From Megalobrama amblycephala (lineage: Eukaryota; Chordata; Actinopteri; Cypriniformes; Xenocyprididae), in NCBI RefSeq assembly GCF_018812025.1, contig NC_063054.1:8450582-8514581 (forward strand): a stretch of DNA of 64,000 nt. The letters run 5' to 3'. How positions within the stretch are numbered: the stretch's first letter is position 1; every line of letters starts with the position of its first letter. This document shows, in pieces, positions 61,736 through 64,000 of the stretch. A model generated the notes under the pieces. It was not told the origin of the DNA. It worked only from the letters and a program-made list of their open reading frames with translations, and made no database searches. The translations under genes and the position numbers were made by a program.

Positions 61736-63478
61736 CAGTTGCACGAAAAAGTATGTGAACCACTTGCAGAATCTGTGAAAATGTGAATAATTTTAACAAA
61801 ATAAGAGAGATCATACAAAATGCATGTTATTTTTTATTTAGTACTGTCCTGAGTAAGATATTTTACATAAAAGATGTTTACATATAATTCACAAGACAAA
61901 AAAATAGCTACATTTCTTAAAGGTCCCGTTCTTCGTGATCCCATGTTTCAAACTTTAGTTAGTGTGTAATGTTGTTGTTAGAGTATAAATAAAATCTGTA
62001 AAATTTTAAAGCTCAAAGTTCAATGCCAAGCGAGATATTTTATTTAACAGAAGTCTCCTACATCGAACGGCCAGTTTGGACTACATCCCTCTACTTCCTT
62101 CTTTAATGACGTCACTAAAACAGTTTTTTGACTAACCTCCGCCCACAGGAATACACAAGAGTTGCGTTTGTAGAGTGTGTTTGTCGCCATGTCCATGTCG
62201 TCGTCGTTCAATCACCGGGTCTGATTCCGGCTCAAATTGATAGGGTAAAATTAAAGACATGTTTACAATAACACTGAGCGCGTGCATCTCCACGTAATGG
62301 TAAGAGGCGTGACCTTTCCGGGCAAGGTTTGCTCTGGGTTTGCTAAGCTGCTGTCGAATCACAACACAGGAACCGCTGGCACAATCAGAACTCGTTACGT
62401 ATTTCTGAAGGAGGGACTTCATAGAACAAGGAAGTCATCAGCCCGTTTTTATGACAGTGGAAACAGCGGTATACAGATAAGTAAATTATGTGAAAAATAC
62501 TGTGTTTTTTTACACGCGAAACATGAACACATGTTATATTGCACACTATAAACACAATCAAAGCTTAAAAAAAAAACACGAAAAACGAGACCTTTAAAAT
62601 AACCCCATTCAAAAGTTAGTGAACCATTGGTTCTTAATACTGTGTGGTTACCGTTTTTTTTTTGTTTGTTTGTTTGTTTCCTGATGGTTTTTCTTGAGTC
62701 CATTGTTTGTCTTGAGCAGTTAAACTGAGCTCTGTTCTTCAGAAAAACTGGGGGACTCAAACACAACTATTAAAAAAGGTTCAAACATTCACTGATGCTC
62801 CAGAAGGAAACACGATGTGGGGGTGAAAACTAATAAAAAATTATAATAATATGGTAAATTGTACTTAATTTGTCTTCCAGGAAACATGCAAGTATCTTCT
62901 GTTGCTTCCGAAGGGCAGTACTAAAAACAAGAAAAACAATGATATTTAAAATGAATGCATCGTGTTTCCTTCTGGAGCATCAGTGAATGTTTGAACCTTT
63001 TTTAATAGTTGTGTTTGAGTCTCTCAATTGAGGACAGTGTGAAAACACAGATCTCAAAATCCTACAGTCACTGCTGGAAAGGATTCAAATATGCAAAAAA
63101 ATCCTTGAAAACTGAAGACTCTGCAGGATCTGGAGGATTTTTTGGAAGAACAGAGCTCAGTTTAACTGCTCAGAACAAACAAGAGACTCATGAACAACCA
63201 TCACAAAACAAAAAAACAGTTGTAGATCATCCAGGTAACCACACAGAATTAAGAATCAATGGTTCACAAACTTTTGAATGGGGTTATTTTAATAAATTCA
63301 GCATTTTTTTTGTCTTGTGAATTATATGTAAACATCTTTTATGTAAAATATCTTAATCAGGACAGTACTAAATAAAAAATAACATGCATTCTGTATGATC
63401 TCTCTTATTTTGCTAAAATTATTCACATTTTCACAGATTCTGCAAGTGGTTCACACTTTTTTTTTATATATATAACTG
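61736..63478. mobile_element. Fold-back (long inverted repeat) Tc1/mariner-like element
   Basis: The outer ends are inverted: AGTATGTGAACCACTTGCAG on the left and the complement of CTGCAAGTGGTTCACACTTT on the right. Pairing continues through TTACATAAAAGATGTTTACA, then AATAACCCCATTC, TGTGTGGTTACC and CTTCTGGAGCATCAGTGAAT to a centre near 62830-62950. The left end starts CAGTTGCACG next to TA. The left arm is interrupted at 61921-62593. No transposase gene remains. Confidence 0.82.
61921..62593. mobile_element. TTAA MITE (AGGTCCCG family) nested in the fold-back arm
   Basis: TTAA at 61917-61920 and 62594-62597 flank AGGTCCCGTTCTTCGTG and, on the complement, AGGTCTCGTTTTTCGTG (14 of 17). The 673-bp body includes a CG-richer middle (GTCGTCGTTCAATCACCGGG). 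The opposite arm of the host palindrome lacks it, which shows the empty site. Confidence 0.85.
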
Positions 63479-64000
63479 ACATTCACTGACGTGCTTCACT
63501 CGGCAGTGCATATACTGTACTGTCCTTCCTGTCAACCCGGCAAAATAAAAGCTTGTTGATTTTAGGTTTGAAAATGTTGAAAATTCATTCAAATTTGTAT
63601 TATTATTATTATTTTTAAAGTAAACAAGAAAAAAATTGAACAGCTAAATATTAGCATTGAATTTTTTTAAGTGTACTATAAAATAATTGTATTTTTATTT
63701 AATAATCTTTTTTTATTTTAAAATATAATGGTATTATCACACTTTATTATTTTATTAAAAAAGCTAACTAAATAAAGTGCAATAGTTATCTATTTTTTTT
63801 ATAGTTATATTTAATGGGTCACACTTTGTTCAGTGTGAGCACCAAAACGAATCTCCAGGTGCTCTCATGAGAACCAGAATGAAAAACTTATGTGCACCCC
63901 TGTATAAAATGTACAAGTCTACAACAGACATCAGTCTGTTACACTGGTATTACACCTGAAAACGTTTGAAAAGCAGTGATCTAGAGAAAGCTTTTTGTTT
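63479..64000. other. fam20b intron 7, start
   Basis: AT-rich sequence without recognised features. The final fam20b coding exon(s) are not in the window. Confidence 0.4.

Overview
The window looks like nuclear DNA of a teleost fish, most likely a cyprinid. It has two vertebrate-type multi-exon genes with canonical GT-AG introns, and a dense load of short TTAA- and TA-flanked non-autonomous DNA transposons, hAT remnants, a Tc1-type transposon and a 5S rRNA-derived SINE. There are no operons, and I recognised no tRNA or rRNA genes. No database search was possible, so species and repeat family names are inference.

Two genes lie head to tail on the + strand. The last four coding exons of a RalGPS-type Ral guanine-nucleotide exchange factor (end of the PH domain, stop at 9342) occupy 2992-9342. 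Its 3' UTR probably runs to an AATAAA at 10957. fam20b (glycosaminoglycan xylosylkinase) begins near 24.15 kb with two non-coding exons. Coding exons follow at 33427-33803, 36988-37074, 40110-40219, 50224-50395 and 61445-61636, and the 3' end lies beyond the window. Codons join in phase across every junction and give residues 1-312 with the catalytic Asp residues at 289 and 309. The RALGPS2-FAM20B adjacency is known from human 1q25, which is why I favour ralgps2 over ralgps1.

All the rest is repeat-rich intron or intergenic DNA. Much of the 13 kb between the genes is tandem array: a 42-bp minisatellite (about 11.0-13.1 kb), a 3.8-kb hAT-like element whose core is a tandem array (15.0-18.9 kb) and a 1.46-kb GATA/GACA/GATG array (22.5-23.9 kb). 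fam20b introns hold nested transposons: a degenerate hAT with a BED-finger remnant and a perfect 8-bp target duplication (30.9-32.2 kb), a TTAA element swollen to 4.56 kb by about 73 copies of a 53-bp unit (45.4-50.0 kb), two adjacent 1.16-kb copies of one element (51.0-53.3 kb), a hAT-type element with a (TA)n core (53.5-55.0 kb), a near-perfect 1.55-kb palindrome that looks like an inverted-duplicated mariner (55.3-56.8 kb) and a fold-back element with a MITE in one arm (61.7-63.5 kb).

The most unusual theme is that three separate tandem arrays with unrelated monomers each sit inside the inverted ends of a DNA transposon. In addition, several insertions can be checked inside the window itself, because a second copy or the opposite palindrome arm preserves the empty TTAA target site. 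I found no evidence for a new enzymatic or defence system.
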